A stretch of 64,000 nucleotides of DNA. It comes from Paratinospora sagittata. Its lineage: Eukaryota; Streptophyta; Magnoliopsida; Ranunculales; Menispermaceae. The position numbers and the translations under genes were made by a program. The DNA is taken from positions 13,772,001 to 13,836,000 of the forward strand of contig CM069607.1 of NCBI GenBank assembly GCA_035771175.1, in the 5' to 3' direction. The notes beneath the pieces were generated by a model that was given only the letters and a program-made list of their open reading frames with translations, made no database searches and was not told where the DNA came from. Below, one piece after another: positions 11,640-23,234 of the stretch (position 1 is the stretch's first letter; each line of letters opens with the position of its first letter).

Positions 11640-12300
11640 TAGTAGTGGTAGTTCAGTAGCTATGTTACAATATTTGCTGAGGCATTGATTACCTCTAGTT
11701 TAATTTTAGCTTTCTACAAGTGTTTGTTCGAGATTTTTCTGCGATAAGCAAGAGTTTTTCCTTCTACAAATCTGCGTCTACGATCTACAATTAAAAGTGC
11801 CTTGGGACTACAAACCAGATCGGAAGACACCGAGAAGAAGGTCCCCGACCCTAGAATGTCTTAGGGGTACCAAGAATCTAGTTACATACCTACCGAGAAG
11901 ATGACCACGGTCAAAAGTGCCTTGGGGTATTGCCCCATAAGGGCAGATACTACCGAGAAGAGGGGTCAATCACCCTTGAAGTGCCTTGGTGCGGCGATCA
12001 AACCGCTACCAAGAAGAGAACTTAATTGTTCAAAGGAAAAAAAGAAGTTAAACGTTGCCTACCGACCTCATGACCCAGCAAATACTTGGAGAAATTACGT
12101 AAAAAGACCGGCATAAAACAAAAAAAAAACTTTTTGGAAAAAAAGCTAAGTACAAACGAGTGCAAGAAGATCAGGTCTAAGCAAAAATGGACATTTTATT
12201 AATACTGAAGCAGAGTACAAAAAAGAACAGAGGATTACTGGGGCACGCAGGCCCCTTACAAAAAACACGATCGAGACTAAAAGAGATCATCTACGATTCC
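11640..12300 (+). repeat. Post-integrase spacer with CCTTGGG/ACCGAGAAG repeats
   Basis: Between the integrase stop and the antisense gene lies non-coding retrotransposon DNA. From about 11,800 to 12,030 a unit with AGTGCCTTGGG followed by TACCGAGAAG recurs three to four times at 60-75 bp spacing. The inverted counterpart is at 51,900-52,145 in the second Tat copy. An AATGGACATTTTATTAATAC block near 12,186 and a GGGGCACGCAGGCCC palindrome near 12,240 are also shared with that copy (near 51,710-51,770) and probably form the 3' end of the antisense transcript. Confidence 0.65.
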
Positions 12301-12304
12301 GGAC

Positions 12305-14562
12305 CAGTGGACTAGTGCAAAATCTCAGTCAAACTGACTGGCTCATCGTCATCATCGGCTCGGGGTGTCTCCTCCTCGGAGTCGACAATCTGAGGTTGCT
12401 CAAACTATGTCCCCGGAACCGCGGGGGTAGCCCCAGCCAGTGGTTGCTCAGATGATGCCCGCAGAACCACGGGTGTAGCACCATGGTCTTCTTCCTCCAA
12501 AACCTCTCTAATTGCCGAGCTGGCCCACCTGTCGAAACCCTTCCAGTCTACCGAGTCGCCCAAAAACTCCTCCAGATCACGTCGGTAGACCGGTATTGCC
12601 TTGATGCAGGAGTCATCCGCTCGGGCCTAGCAGAGTTCTTCAGCCTAGTTCTCGACAGTGGCCCGAAACTGAGATCGGTATCTGGTCAGCTCGTCCTGGA
12701 CTGACTCTACTTCAACCTCCTTAAGTTTTAGCTTCTTGATCTTGGTATCCCGAGTTACAACCTTAGATTCCCAGATCACCGAGGTTGTCTGGGCCTTCTT
12801 CACCGCGTCTTGAAATTTAACGTAGTGATTTTTTATGCAACGGAGGTTGTATACATTCTGAGCAGCAGCCTACGAAAGAAAAAAAAAAGAATAAGTCAGA
12901 GACCACAAAAGAAGAACACATAGGCAACAAGATGGATTAAATAAACGAACTCACCTCCACCGACTTCATATAGGCATCAGCCATGCTCTCGAACATGTCC
13001 TCGTCTTTCATCACGATCGAGAAGGCATTGGGGACACCAACCTGATAGTTATCGATGTTCAGGTTGATATCCCTAATCTTGGTTACGAGGTGCTCAGCTT
13101 CTCCAAATCTCGTCTTCTTGGCAGTCTCCTGGTCAGTAAGAGCAGGGGACTTCGACTTGACCCTCACCGACCTTGTCTCCCGAGCAGGAGTGCTCACCTG
13201 CTCGGAGGAGGATGCTGGAGCTTTCCCCTTCGTAGATAAAGTCTTTTTCGGGGCACTGCTCGGCGATCTCCCTGTCAGCCTCTGAGCGGCTACTAGCTCA
13301 GTAGAGAAGTCCTTTAGCATGGACGGGTCGATAGTATACCGACCAGCAGCAGCTCTCTTGGGTGCCCTCTTTTCAGATCTGTTTGTTTTTCTTTTCTTTC
13401 TTTTCTTGGCGGTAGAACCGGGAGTAGAAAAACCTACATTACAAACACAACGTCTCAGTTCGGAGCCTACAAAACTGATCGATACAAAATCAACACATGA
13501 TAAGCTAAACTTACGTCCTGAGAAGACTTTCTTCTGTTTGATAATACCAGCTCGGTATAGCCTCTCAGGAGTCAGAATTACTTTGTATCGCCGATCTATA
13601 AAGGGAAGCCGATAGATTTAGTTAACACGAGAGAAGTCGAATTATTCATCCCTACTCGGTTTTTCCCAAGTACCTGTCAAAAACAGCGAAGAATATGAGT
13701 CTCTACCGAGCAAGAATAAGATAAGAGATAAAGATAAGGTATGAAGGGAAGCTCGATACCTGGTTTCCCGAAAGTGGCCGGTACGCAAGCTTCCTCCGCC
13801 CAAGGCCCCGATGCAAAAAACTACTTGTGTTTCTAGGATTTATTAGAAGTGGGGTTCTCAGTTGGCCTTCCTCGGCACCCTGGTGAGCCGATACATAATA
13901 CCACCCGCTACATCTCGGGTGGGATTTTAGTCGGTATACGAGGGCAAAGTCTTGAAAGTCAAATTCTGGCCACTTTTTCTCCTTCCAGAGCACAAGGCAG
14001 CTCAGAATGGCCCTCCACACATTGGGATTAAGCTAAGCAGGGGCAACCTTTATATGGCTAAGCAGGCGACATATAGATATTTCGAGAGACAGGGTCAATC
14101 CATCCTAAAAGAGGTTAGTGTACAGGGCAACCTCTCCTTTCTTAGGGTGGCTAACTCGGTCCCCAGGAGCAGGCACCCTCAACCCTATACGATTCGGTAT
14201 ACCAAGCTCTTTCCTCAACTGAGCAAGGTGGTGCTCTTTTATCTTGGAAGGAACACGATCTACCGAGTAAAAAATATCACCTACCCCGGCGTCTTCAGGC
14301 TCAGGGGATACTTGTACCCAACCTGATGTACTAGGCTCAGTAGTACCGAGCCTACTCTGAGACCTATCAACTAACAGAGGCACAACGGCAAGCCCTTCCT
14401 CGTCCTTCTTGGTCTCCTCGGAGTCCTCGGAGGAGGATAGGACTACTGCACTCCCTCCGACCTGAGGGTCAGCCCCAACTCTCTCTTCTGGGAAGAGGTC
14501 CTTGTAGGAGACCTCCCTAGAGGATGAAGAGGAAGCTCTCTGGTCGGTAGAAAGGAGGCCAT
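12305..14562 (-). pseudogene. Antisense spliced gene of Tat element (copy 1)
   Basis: A gene opposite to pol lies between integrase and 3' LTR. The minus-strand start codon is at 14,562. Parts: an acidic, Ser-rich N-terminus (around LFPEERVGADPQ); the VDRSQSRLG to HHLAQLRKELGIPNRIG block; RAILSCLVLWKEKKWPEF, which resembles the family called putative gypsy-type transposon protein (Pfam PF04195, from memory); a basic Ser/Thr/Lys-rich linker; DINLNIDNYQVGVPNAFSIV; and a coiled-coil-like tail. Three GT/AG introns, 13,674-13,759, 13,434-13,514 and 12,870-12,954, keep the homology in frame and are found at the same places in the second copy (49,355-51,665). Small frame breaks suggest it is no longer intact. 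Antisense genes at this position are known from Tat elements such as Grande; function is unknown. Confidence 0.7.
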
Positions 14563-14840
14563 CTAAACAACCTAAGGGTTATGCCTATAAACTACCTAGC
14601 AGAAAGACAAAGGGAATGATCGGAGAAAAGAGTTACCGCGCAAGAGGCAAACGACCTGTAAGGCGCAATTATGAGCACGAATCCCTAGGAAAAATTAACG
14701 ACCCACAGTCAAAGGATGTGCAGTGGCGGTCGTGCTGTCAGGCGGTGCTAGTCCGCACAGTTTTCGAAGCACAATTGTCAAAATCATTAAATGGCTCGGT
14801 ATTTGTCGTTTCATCTAACCTCCAAGCAATTAGTCTTGTT

Positions 14841-14858
14841 CAAAGCTTGGGGGGTAAC
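14841..14858 (+). other. Polypurine tract of Tat copy 1
   Basis: The AGCTTGGGGGGTAAC sequence directly precedes the LTR start TGTTGG. A G-rich purine run at this place primes plus-strand DNA synthesis in LTR retrotransposons. The second copy has the equivalent in inverted orientation at 48,962-48,980. Confidence 0.7.
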
Positions 14859-15735
14859 TGTTGGACCATATTCCGAGCATAAGACTCGTCAACCATATTA
14901 ATCTAGCCCAGTAAGACGTAGCCCGTATCATGTAGATATACCAACCTGTCATGTTCTGGACATGCGAGATTGATCTTCCTAACTAGGCACACAGCCCGAG
15001 CCCATGGTCTGTCCTACCAACCAGATGTATGTTGCAGTCACAATAGATGGAAGGTCAGCAACAAAAGGTGTGCAAATCCAGATCGGTATCTCATATCGAT
15101 GATTACCAACCACTAAAAACTGACCTTATGACAGACCAAATCTTCATTACCATGCCGCTTGAACAAGAGACTACAGATCGGCATACCAACCTATAGTGAT
15201 CTTCAACTCCTGAACGGATGACGACGAAATGCCCGATTAGATAGGGATAGGGCATGCCCATTGCGACAAGTTCGGGATTTACTCCTAATCCGACTCTGAT
15301 AAAGCCAGATACTCTACGAGTTCAACTAGGAGGCTGATAAGTCATCCTAATCCTATGAGGATCGGACCAAATCCTACCAGAAATCAGATATGTTCTCCTA
15401 CCACAAGTTGGATTTCTGATTCTACAACAACACTACGACAAGGCCAAAAACCTCAGGCCCTCTCTATAAAAATACCCTAAAGCCTAAGGGAAAGGTAAGA
15501 AACTCAAAGACATTCTCGACTGAGTTCAGTATTACGTAGTTCTAAACTAACTTAGGCATCGGAGGGTCTTTAGCCGACACCACACCGGTGTTCCTTACGA
15601 TAGCTTGTATTCTCATGTTTTCCCTCTTTCAGATAGCCAACCTTCAAAGATTTCTCCAGCACTCTGAGGAGTTTCAGATCAGCATCTTCCCTCCACCTCA
15701 TCGTTTACTGGTGTTGGTAAAATCTTGCACCAACA
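14859..15735 (+). mobile_element. 3' LTR of Tat copy 1
   Basis: The LTR runs from TGTTGG to CCAACA, 877 bp, and aligns along most of its length with the inverted LTR at 58,615-59,198. A TATA box (CTATAAAAAT, 15,464-15,473) lies in its second half, with a conserved AACACCGGTGTGG palindrome region downstream near 15,585. GTTAC (15,736-15,740) is the flank; the other side of the insertion is lost with the 5' end, so no duplication can be checked. Confidence 0.85.
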
Positions 15736-15779
15736 GTTACTAATGTGATGTATTTGATGATATTGTTCATTTGATTTCA

Positions 15780-16300
15780 TGTTATAACATAATTATATGG
15801 TTTGCAGTTTGTTTTTTTTGTTTTTTTTGTTTTTTTTTTTTTGCAAGGTAAATAAATTTTATAAAAGAAGGGAAAACGAAGACACCAAATTTCAACCGAT
15901 AGTACACAAAACCCGAAGCATCCCTAGACGCAAGAGACCAAATTTGATTTGCGATAGTCAGGGAAAAATACATTTTAAAAGAACCTGATTGATTAGCTAA
16001 CCAATTGGCAAGCTCATTTAACTCTCTCCAACAATGAATAATCGACACCAAGGATCTCTCCATGCATTAAGCCCCAACACTCCAAATATAAACTCGTCAG
16101 GTACCAAGGAGGGGGACAAGACTTTTGGAAGATATTAACCAAATACATGGAATCACACTGGATAAGGATATGACGATAATCAAACAAAACCACTAAGCAA
16201 AGACCATGAAGTAAGGCATTTTCCTTCATCCTGAATAGACGAGACTTTATCTTAGTCTGCATGGAAGCACCATAACACATTACCCTCACCATCTAGTAAG
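15780..16300 (-). pseudogene. L1-type LINE 3' end, RNase H-like domain
   Basis: The minus strand, in two overlapping frames, encodes the C-terminal RNase H-like domain common in plant LINEs (RVT_3 type): ENALLHGLCLVVLFDYRHI with the QCDS motif carrying a catalytic Asp, and then ELNELANWLANQSG, the usual end of the domain. A frameshift near 16,040 separates them. The 3' end of the element is at the left, where an A-rich tail shows as a pyrimidine run at about 15,806-15,844 with a regular A8C-like structure. It is a 5'-truncated dead copy. Confidence 0.75.
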
Positions 16301-16327
16301 AAGGCCCCACCACCTGCCCTTTGGGAA

Positions 16328-16800
16328 TTGAAAGCGTCGTCACACTACAAAAGACAACAATCAAGTGGCGAGACTAAAGACCCTGAATCAAAGTATGGAG
16401 CAGAGGTTGAGGGTCCAACTTCAAGCTCTAGGACTTACTTGTACAATAAGTATAATTTTTGTGCAAAGGTTATTAAAGGAGGGGTGAAAAGAATGAAGGA
16501 CCATCTTGTAGGTAATTATCAAAATGTTATTTCATATCCTAAAGTGCCTAAGATGTAAAGCAATAACTAGAGGATTACATGTAGCTGGGCCAAATGAAAA
16601 GGCACATGGCTCAAGAAAGCATTGAGCATGCTGTCAGTTCTTGAAGATATTTGGAAGGTAGGGTTTGGTATAGAGAATGTGGAGTCCAATCGGAAAAGTA
16701 CCATAAGGGGAGGTTCTAATAGTGGCAGAGGTGCTTCAGTGACATCAAGAGGCATTGGGCGTCCTATGAATTGATCTGTTACTGTTAATAATGGTGACAA
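16328..16800 (+). pseudogene. hAT transposase N-terminus (BED finger) remnant
   Basis: The frame at 16,328-16,558 contains DPESKYGAEVE and YNFCAKVIKGGVKRMKDHLV, which resembles the BED zinc finger of plant hAT transposases, where a Cys pair is followed by the KVIxGGVxRxKxHL helix. The first Cys of the usual pair is replaced, and the frame ends at PKVPKM. Downstream, in other frames, there are blocks like GGSNSGRGASVTSRGIGRP. No catalytic RNase H-like core or terminal inverted repeats were found, so it is a small dead fragment. Confidence 0.6.
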
Positions 16801-18365
16801 AGAGAATCAGAATTGTAATCCAAGCCTTAAAAGGTAAAATATTCAATGTGGCACGTGATCCGAGTGTAAGGGGGACGTGTTTTATTTTTTAGCACATTAT
16901 TTTAGCACACACCTTATGATGTGTACTAAATAATTATGAATCATGTATTAATATGTGATTCAAAAAAATTAAATATACATAAATTAATCAACTTTAAAAA
17001 GTAATCAAACCTTGCACCACATAGCTCTTGAGCAATGACTTAGCAAAAAGGTTTCATCAAAATATTTTTCATTCTAATAATATAGATAAGTTTAATAGAT
17101 ACAAAATTAATTTCATAAATTAAAGGTTGGAAATGCGAAATGATGTAAAATTTGAAAAAATGGGTAATGCTTGATAGAAAGAAAAAAAAAACTCAAATCC
17201 TAAACTATGTTGAGTTGGAACACACGTACATCTTTGATGAGACGTGCATGCAATTCAAACTGATAAAATCAATTAAGGGGTGCATATATGTGCCAACTCA
17301 GCCTATTTTATGATTCGAGATTTTTTTAATGTCGATCTAGCATTATCCAAAAAAAAACATCTACGCCCCATAAAAAAGTTGTCAATTTTTGCCAACGAGC
17401 AAGCGGTACGACCCTGTGTTGCGCAAGAGCCACGTGGCATAGGGTCTTATATATATATTAGTTTTATTTGATTATTTTTAAATAAAAGAAACCTTAAGAT
17501 GTTTTTGTTCGTTTTTATTTAGTTGGATTATACTTCTCGGTCCAATAAAATGATTATTATTTGACATTATTAAATTTTATTAGTATTAAAACTACTATTC
17601 AATTTTAGTAATTTTAAAATAAGTCTAATTGTAAAAATATAAAGATTAAAAAGATGAAAAAAAAAAAGAAGTACATGAACAAAAGTTGAAAAAAATCTAA
17701 AACATTATTGAAAGGTTTTTTGGAAAAAAAAATCAAAACCATAAAAAACCTAAAAAAAAAAAAGAGAAAGGCTTGGTCTTCTTATATTTCTTTTATTCAA
17801 AAAAAAAATAAGGCAGGTTTGCATTTTAGCAGACCCGGAGGTACTGCTTAAATGCACTCACAAGGAAGCGGTGCAAAGTTGACAAAGCCCCGTTTGGTAA
17901 TGTGTCAAGAATGTTGTGTGTTTTCAAATCGGCTCCTACACCGTTTGGTAAGCCACGTAGCTTTTGCTTTTGGGATGCGATAACGCAATTTTATTGTATT
18001 TTGTAAAAGTAGGCCCGATGGTGCTTGTGTGACACTCAACCTGCGCTTGAAAATTACTTTATTATTTTATCCTTGTATATATTATAAACTGCCAAAGATA
18101 ACCTTTTTACTTTATTCAATTCTTCTGCTACAGTAAACTTTTATAATTAGTAAAAAGATGATGTCTTCTATCACTCTACTAGACACGTGATGTTTTTCTC
18201 ATTTGTTTTGCAAATTTTTTTTTTATTTTCTTTAACAAAACCTTGTACCTGAAGTTATATATGTGAAGAAAGGGAGGTAGGTGTATAATTTACTTTTTTG
18301 CTTATATTTATTTTTAATATAAAAAAATAAAATTGTCATCATTAATTATACCCAACACTTTTTTG
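16801..18365. other. Intergenic DNA without recognised genes
   Basis: AT-rich, with many short A and T runs. A segment near 17,875-18,000 twice has CCGTTTGGTAA-like sequence, often seen at the edges of short plant transposons, but I could not find matching inverted ends or a target duplication. The (AT) run near 17,448 is short. No coding potential was recognised. Confidence 0.5.
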
Positions 18366-18412
18366 CTATGTCTTTCTTTTCTTTTCTTTTCTTTTCTTTT
18401 TATTTTTATTTT
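18366..18412 (+). repeat. TTTTC/TTTTA pentamer microsatellite upstream of PPR gene
   Basis: Repeated TCTTT/TTATT pentamers about 400 bp upstream of the PPR start codon. Pyrimidine-rich tracts are common in plant promoters and 5' leaders; open frames crossing it (18,333-18,616) are low complexity and not real genes. Confidence 0.6.
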
Positions 18413-18759
18413 TTGGTGTCAAAAAGAAAGTTGGCCAACGATCTCAGGTACTTGGCAAGGGCTCTCTGTTTTGCGTCGTATGTTTTTTCTCTCCTCTCGA
18501 CAGATAAAACAGTGCTTCAGTTAGACGAATCCAACTTCAATTCATCCGAGGCCTCTTCCTTTTCCTTTGACGCTACATCCTCGGCCCCTCTCTTATCACA
18601 AATCAAAAAAAGATGAGCAAGAAGAAAAGAGAAGTTAGAAAAGGCGTGCAAAGCGCGATGATGGCATGTTCCATGACAACATCACGACGTGATCGACGAC
18701 TGGGATGAAAAAGAGAAGAGAAGGAAAGAAAAAGAACTTGTATTTTACTACTTTATTAA

Positions 18760-18963
18760 ATGGGTTGTTGTAGCTTTTCTCTCATAGAAATTTACTTGAA
18801 TGGACACGCAGAAGCTACTGACACTCTTGAATTCGTGTATCACTTCAAAATCATTGAGACAAGGCAAGATTCTCCACCAAAAAATAGTCTCTTTTGGCCT
18901 CCAAAACAACATTTTCTATTGCAAACATCTCATCAACCTCTACTTTGCTTGCCATGTGTTTGA
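18760..18963 (+). promoter_or_regulatory. Possible upstream ORF overlapping the PPR start
   Basis: An ATG 40 bp upstream of the PPR start codon opens a 67-codon frame that overlaps the beginning of the PPR coding region in another frame. If the transcript starts before it, it would reduce translation from the main start. Nothing shows the true transcription start, so this stays a possibility. Confidence 0.3.
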
Positions 18964-20908
18964 CTCAGCAGAGCTTGTGTTCAGAACCGTAGAGTGCCCA
19001 TTAGACATTTCTTTATGGAATGGCCTTATTGCTGCTTATACCAAGAACCAAATGTATCATGAAGCACTTCATTTCTTTGAGAAATTACAACACTTCCCTT
19101 ACATAAAACCTGATAATTACACTTACCCCAGTGTTCTGAAGGCCTGTGGTGGATTGGGTAATGGAAATGAAGGGAAAAAGGTTCATACACTTGTAATCAA
19201 AGATGGGTTTCGGTCAGATATTGTTGTAGCCAGCTCTCTTGTTGGGATGTATGCAAAATGCAACCTGTTGGACTTTGCGTTACAAGTGTTTGATGAAATG
19301 CCACAAAGAGATGTTGCTTCTTGGAATGCTGTGATCTCTTGCTACTATCAAAACGAGCACTCTGAGAAAGCTCTGGAATTGTATGAAGATATGAGTAATT
19401 CTGGTTTTCAACCTGATTCTGTGACGTTCACAGTTGTTCTATCCTCATGCTCGAAACTTTCGAATCTTCAAAGAGGGAAGGAAATTCATGGGGAGTTGAT
19501 GAGAAGTGGGCTCCAATTGGACCCGTTTGTAAGCTCAGCTCTTGTGGACATGTATGGGAAATGTGGGTGTTTAGATAAAGCCAGAGAAGTTTTCGAGCAG
19601 ATGCCAAGAAAGAATGTTGTTTGTTGGAATTCAATGATAGCGGGTTATAGTTTAAAGGGTGACAGTAATTCATGTCTGAAGCTTTTTCACAGGATGATTA
19701 AGGAAGGATCAACAGCCACTGCAACCACTATAAGCAGCTTGTTAATGGCTTTATCTAAAACAGCCAAACTATATGAAGGGAAAGCCCTCCATGGATTTTC
19801 AATAAGAAATAGAATAGAAGACGATATGTTCGTTCAGAACTCACTCATTTATCTTTACTTCAAATGTGGAAGTGTTGCCATGGCTGAACGGGTCTTCAAA
19901 GGGGGAATCGTTTCAAAATCAAATGTAGTCTGTTGGAATGTAATGATCTCAGGATATGTGATGACAGGTTGTTACTTGGAAGCTCTTTCTATGTTAAGTG
20001 GCATGGGAAATACTGGTGCGAAACCAGATGCTGTAACATTTACAAGTGTCTTATCGGCTTGCTCACAACTGGCAGCTCTAGAGCAAGGAAGAGAGATCCA
20101 CCAGCAGATCATTGAAAATGAGCTTGAATCCAATGAGATTGTCATGGGTGCTCTGCTTGATATGTATGCAAAATGTGGTGCAGTAGAAGATGCACGTAGA
20201 GTGTTTGATCAATTGCCAGAAAGAGATTTTGTGTCATGGACTTGCATGATCACTGCTTATGGATCACATGGCCAAGCTTTAGAAGCTTTCCAGATTTTTC
20301 ATGAAATGGAGAAATCCAAAGCAAAACCGGATAGTGTTACTTTCCTTGCAATATTATCTGCGTGTAGCCATTCTGGATTAATTGATGAAGGATTGCGCTG
20401 TTTCAATGTAATGACAGCACGGTATGGGATAAAACCCTCATTGGAGCACTACTCTTGCTTAATCGATCTTCTTGGGCGGTTTGGAAAATTGCGTGAAGCT
20501 TATAACATTCTCCGAAACACAAGCAACTTAAGAATGGATGTCGGGTTGCTAAGCACACTGTTTTCTGCGTGTAATATGCACGGTTACTTGGATTTGGGAG
20601 AGGAAATTGCAGAACTGCTTTTTGAGAAGGATCCCAGCGATCCATCTACCTATATAGTCTTATCTAACATGTATGCTTCTGTTGGAAGATGGAATGATGT
20701 ACGCAAGATAAGGCTAAAGATGAAAGAATTAAGATTGAAGAAGAACCCAGGATGCAGCTGGATTGAGATTGACAAGAGAATCCACCCTTTCTATGTTGAA
20801 GACAAATCTCACCCACAGGCAGAGATGATATACAGTTGTTCAGCAAATCTTAAGAGGCAGATGGAAGATGAAGAGCCTTTCCTTGTGATAGAAGATTCTA
20901 ATTCTTGA
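18800..20908 (+). CDS. PPR protein, PLS type, E class
   Basis: Intact intronless gene for 702 residues. The chain is a string of about 15 pentatricopeptide motifs of P, L and S type, from about residue 40 to 530; typical S/L signatures are DVASWNAVISCYYQNEHSEK, SSALVDMYGKCGCLDKAREV and DFVSWTCMITAYGSHGQALE. Each motif reads about one RNA base. The C-terminus has the E-domain blocks (GCSWIEIDKRIHPFYVEDKS) and ends soon after, with no DYW deaminase. Proteins of this class bind organelle transcripts and usually help C-to-U editing with a DYW partner. From memory the nearest Arabidopsis protein is At5g27110 (PCMP-E14), which also starts MDTQKLL; this supports the chosen start. A convergent PPR gene ends 217 bp away. 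The first residues do not look like a classical transit peptide, but this is common in the family. Confidence 0.95.
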   Translation: MDTQKLLTLLNSCITSKSLRQGKILHQKIVSFGLQNNIFYCKHLINLYFACHVFDSAELVFRTVECPLDISLWNGLIAAYTKNQMYHEALHFFEKLQHFPYIKPDNYTYPSVLKACGGLGNGNEGKKVHTLVIKDGFRSDIVVASSLVGMYAKCNLLDFALQVFDEMPQRDVASWNAVISCYYQNEHSEKALELYEDMSNSGFQPDSVTFTVVLSSCSKLSNLQRGKEIHGELMRSGLQLDPFVSSALVDMYGKCGCLDKAREVFEQMPRKNVVCWNSMIAGYSLKGDSNSCLKLFHRMIKEGSTATATTISSLLMALSKTAKLYEGKALHGFSIRNRIEDDMFVQNSLIYLYFKCGSVAMAERVFKGGIVSKSNVVCWNVMISGYVMTGCYLEALSMLSGMGNTGAKPDAVTFTSVLSACSQLAALEQGREIHQQIIENELESNEIVMGALLDMYAKCGAVEDARRVFDQLPERDFVSWTCMITAYGSHGQALEAFQIFHEMEKSKAKPDSVTFLAILSACSHSGLIDEGLRCFNVMTARYGIKPSLEHYSCLIDLLGRFGKLREAYNILRNTSNLRMDVGLLSTLFSACNMHGYLDLGEEIAELLFEKDPSDPSTYIVLSNMYASVGRWNDVRKIRLKMKELRLKKNPGCSWIEIDKRIHPFYVEDKSHPQAEMIYSCSANLKRQMEDEEPFLVIEDSNS

Positions 20909-21125
20909 TGTTCAAGCTTTGTGCAAAACAGTGCCCAATTATTTATGAATCAATTTTTTTTTCCTTGATTGATATATCAACTCATCCCTACTGAAGGATC
21001 CTTCAATATGAAGAACTTCACTTCAAAAGTAGAGATATCCCATATTTGATCCTCAGGTTGAGCCCAATTGATCCATGTATCCTCCAACATTTTGTTTATT
21101 ATGATGTGATTAACTTAGCAACTTT
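20909..21125. other. 3' intergenic space between convergent PPR genes
   Basis: Only 217 bp separate the two stop codons, so the 3' untranslated regions may overlap. AATTATTTATGAATC near 20,940 and the T-rich stretch after it could carry polyadenylation signals for the plus-strand gene. No other feature seen. Confidence 0.5.
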
Positions 21126-23234
21126 TCACCAGTAGTCTCCACATGAACATTTCCCATCCTTGAAATGGTGAAATCTGCTAACATCTCTCACTATGATTTC
21201 TCTCCCAACGATCTTTGATATGAATTTTGTGGCTCTATGGCAGTCCACACACACGCGAAGATTCTTTGTCACTCTAATGGTTGTCCCAGAAGGAGTGCTT
21301 ATGATACCAAATGCAATTGCTAACCTCTCGCTATGGCTGCACAAAAGGTACTTCTTTTGCTCTTCTTCAACATCATGTAATACATCATCAGTATTAGGCA
21401 CATACCCTTCTCGCTCCATTTGTTCCAATATAACATTTAGAGCCTCATTTATTTCATCGTACCGTGGGTGGGATTTGTCTCCTGCCATAAAAGCATGAAC
21501 CTTGTTCTTGATCTCAATCCAGCTGCAAGCAGGTTTCTTTCTCATTCCCTTACCTTTCATAGCTATTCTTAACTTTGCTGCATCTTTCCACCTACCAGCA
21601 GCAGAATATATATTTGACATAAGGACATAGGCACCCATGTTCTCAGGATCAATCTTAAATATATTCTCAGCTACCTTTTCCGCAAGTTCAACATTCTTGT
21701 GGACTCTACAAGCAGACAGCAATGTTGACCAAACACTCCCTGTCCGTTCTCTGGGCATCTTAGTGATGAACTCATATGCTTCTACCAACCTTCCTGCCCG
21801 CCCAAGAAGGTCTGCAACTGCAGCATAATGCTCCAAGCCTGGAGCAATTCCGTAGTCTTCAACCATACTGTTAAAAAGCTTTTGAGCTTTATCTACCAAG
21901 CCGGCATGGCTACATGCTGTTAAGATGGCCACAAAGGCAACATAGTTGGGTCTTACATTGTTCATCTCCGTACTTTCAAATAAAAAGAGGGCATCACGAG
22001 CATGCCCATGCAGAGCATATCCCATGATCATTGCAGTCCATGACACTGTATCTGGTGATTCCATCTTATTAAAGATACGCTGAGCAATGTGTATACGCCC
22101 ACATTTCGCATACATATCCACGAGCGAACTAGATATAAACTCATTATCATCAAACCCGCATCTAATTATGTACCCATGTAGTTGCTTCCCCAAATGCATA
22201 GTTGTCGGATGGGCACAAGCCGGCATGATACTTGAGAATGTGACATGCCGAGGCTTAATCTTGTTCTTCAACATTTGCCGAAATAATCTGAGACCTTCAT
22301 CAAACAATCCATTCTGCACGCAACCAGCTATAATAGAATTCCAAGAGATCACATCGCGATGAGGTAGAAGATCAAATATTTGTCGCGACTTCGCCACCAA
22401 TGTGCATTTTGCATACATATCAATCAAGCTACTCCCAATAAACACATCCGAATCAAACCCATGTCTTATCGTATAACCATGGATCTCCTTTCCCTTCAAA
22501 ACATCAACATATTCAGCGAAAATTGGAAGAACACTAGATAAAGTGAAGGAATCCGGTTTCAAATACGCATTGCCAATTTCCCTAACCATCACCAAAGCTT
22601 CTTCATACATCCCATTTGCCGCGTTCCCTGCAATTACAGTATTCCACGACACAATGTCTCTTTGGGGCATAACATCAAACACCTTCCTTACACTTTTCAT
22701 GTGAGGAGCCACATCCGTATGAAAACCTGAATTACCCATAACACCTACGCTCTGCAATTTGCTGTACATGTTCATAAGAGCATTACCCGTGTAAAGATCG
22801 ACGTCAAGACCAAGACGGATTACACAACCATGTAAACATTCACCGAGCTTCAAGTCCATCAAGTGAGTGCAAGCTTTAAGAACAGAAGGCAATGTATCAT
22901 GATCCGGGTACTTGCCGGAAGCTCTCATACGCATGAAAGAGATTAAAGATTGGTAGAAAAGGCCGAGAGAAGTGTAGCATCTGATGAGTGATTTCCAAGC
23001 AAGAGAAGAAGGTGAAGAGAAGGAATTGAATATGAGAAGGGATTCGCGAAGTAGGCCTAGATTTGAATAGATGGAGAGTAGAGCAAGGATGAGAGAGTTT
23101 GATGTTGTGGTTTTTAGGATTAGAGCGTGGAGCTGTTTTGCTTGGGATTTTGATTTTATGGTTAATGGGTTTCGGAGGAAGGATTTCAGATTTGAGAGTG
23201 TGTTTGCAGTTCTAGCTTCCGAAGAGAAGACCAT
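21126..23234 (-). CDS. PPR protein, PLS type, DYW class (probable RNA editing factor)
   Basis: Intact intronless gene, 702 residues. After a basic Ser-rich start with the [16 protein letters not shown] block comes a PLS array of PPR motifs up to about residue 520 (for example [20 protein letters not shown] and [20 protein letters not shown]), then E domains ([20 protein letters not shown]), then the DYW domain. The deaminase motif HSE is at 634-636 and CVDC at 662-665; the second zinc site has HH at 689-690 and CSC at 696-698; the chain ends in the exact DYW triplet. All residues needed for C-to-U editing are present. From memory the closest Arabidopsis protein is At3g23330 (PCMP-H32), with matching [11 protein letters not shown] and PDHxxxPSVLK blocks. 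Expected in mitochondria or plastids. Confidence 0.95.
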   Translation of the reverse strand: MVFSSEARTANTLSNLKSFLRNPLTIKSKSQAKQLHALILKTTTSNSLILALLSIYSNLGLLRESLLIFNSFSSPSSLAWKSLIRCYTSLGLFYQSLISFMRMRASGKYPDHDTLPSVLKACTHLMDLKLGECLHGCVIRLGLDVDLYTGNALMNMYSKLQSVGVMGNSGFHTDVAPHMKSVRKVFDVMPQRDIVSWNTVIAGNAANGMYEEALVMVREIGNAYLKPDSFTLSSVLPIFAEYVDVLKGKEIHGYTIRHGFDSDVFIGSSLIDMYAKCTLVAKSRQIFDLLPHRDVISWNSIIAGCVQNGLFDEGLRLFRQMLKNKIKPRHVTFSSIMPACAHPTTMHLGKQLHGYIIRCGFDDNEFISSSLVDMYAKCGRIHIAQRIFNKMESPDTVSWTAMIMGYALHGHARDALFLFESTEMNNVRPNYVAFVAILTACSHAGLVDKAQKLFNSMVEDYGIAPGLEHYAAVADLLGRAGRLVEAYEFITKMPRERTGSVWSTLLSACRVHKNVELAEKVAENIFKIDPENMGAYVLMSNIYSAAGRWKDAAKLRIAMKGKGMRKKPACSWIEIKNKVHAFMAGDKSHPRYDEINEALNVILEQMEREGYVPNTDDVLHDVEEEQKKYLLCSHSERLAIAFGIISTPSGTTIRVTKNLRVCVDCHRATKFISKIVGREIIVRDVSRFHHFKDGKCSCGDYW

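Noticed and set aside
18333..18616. Two open frames upstream of the PPR gene
   Set aside because: Phe/Ser-rich translation of a TTTTC microsatellite, no similarity and no good splice context.
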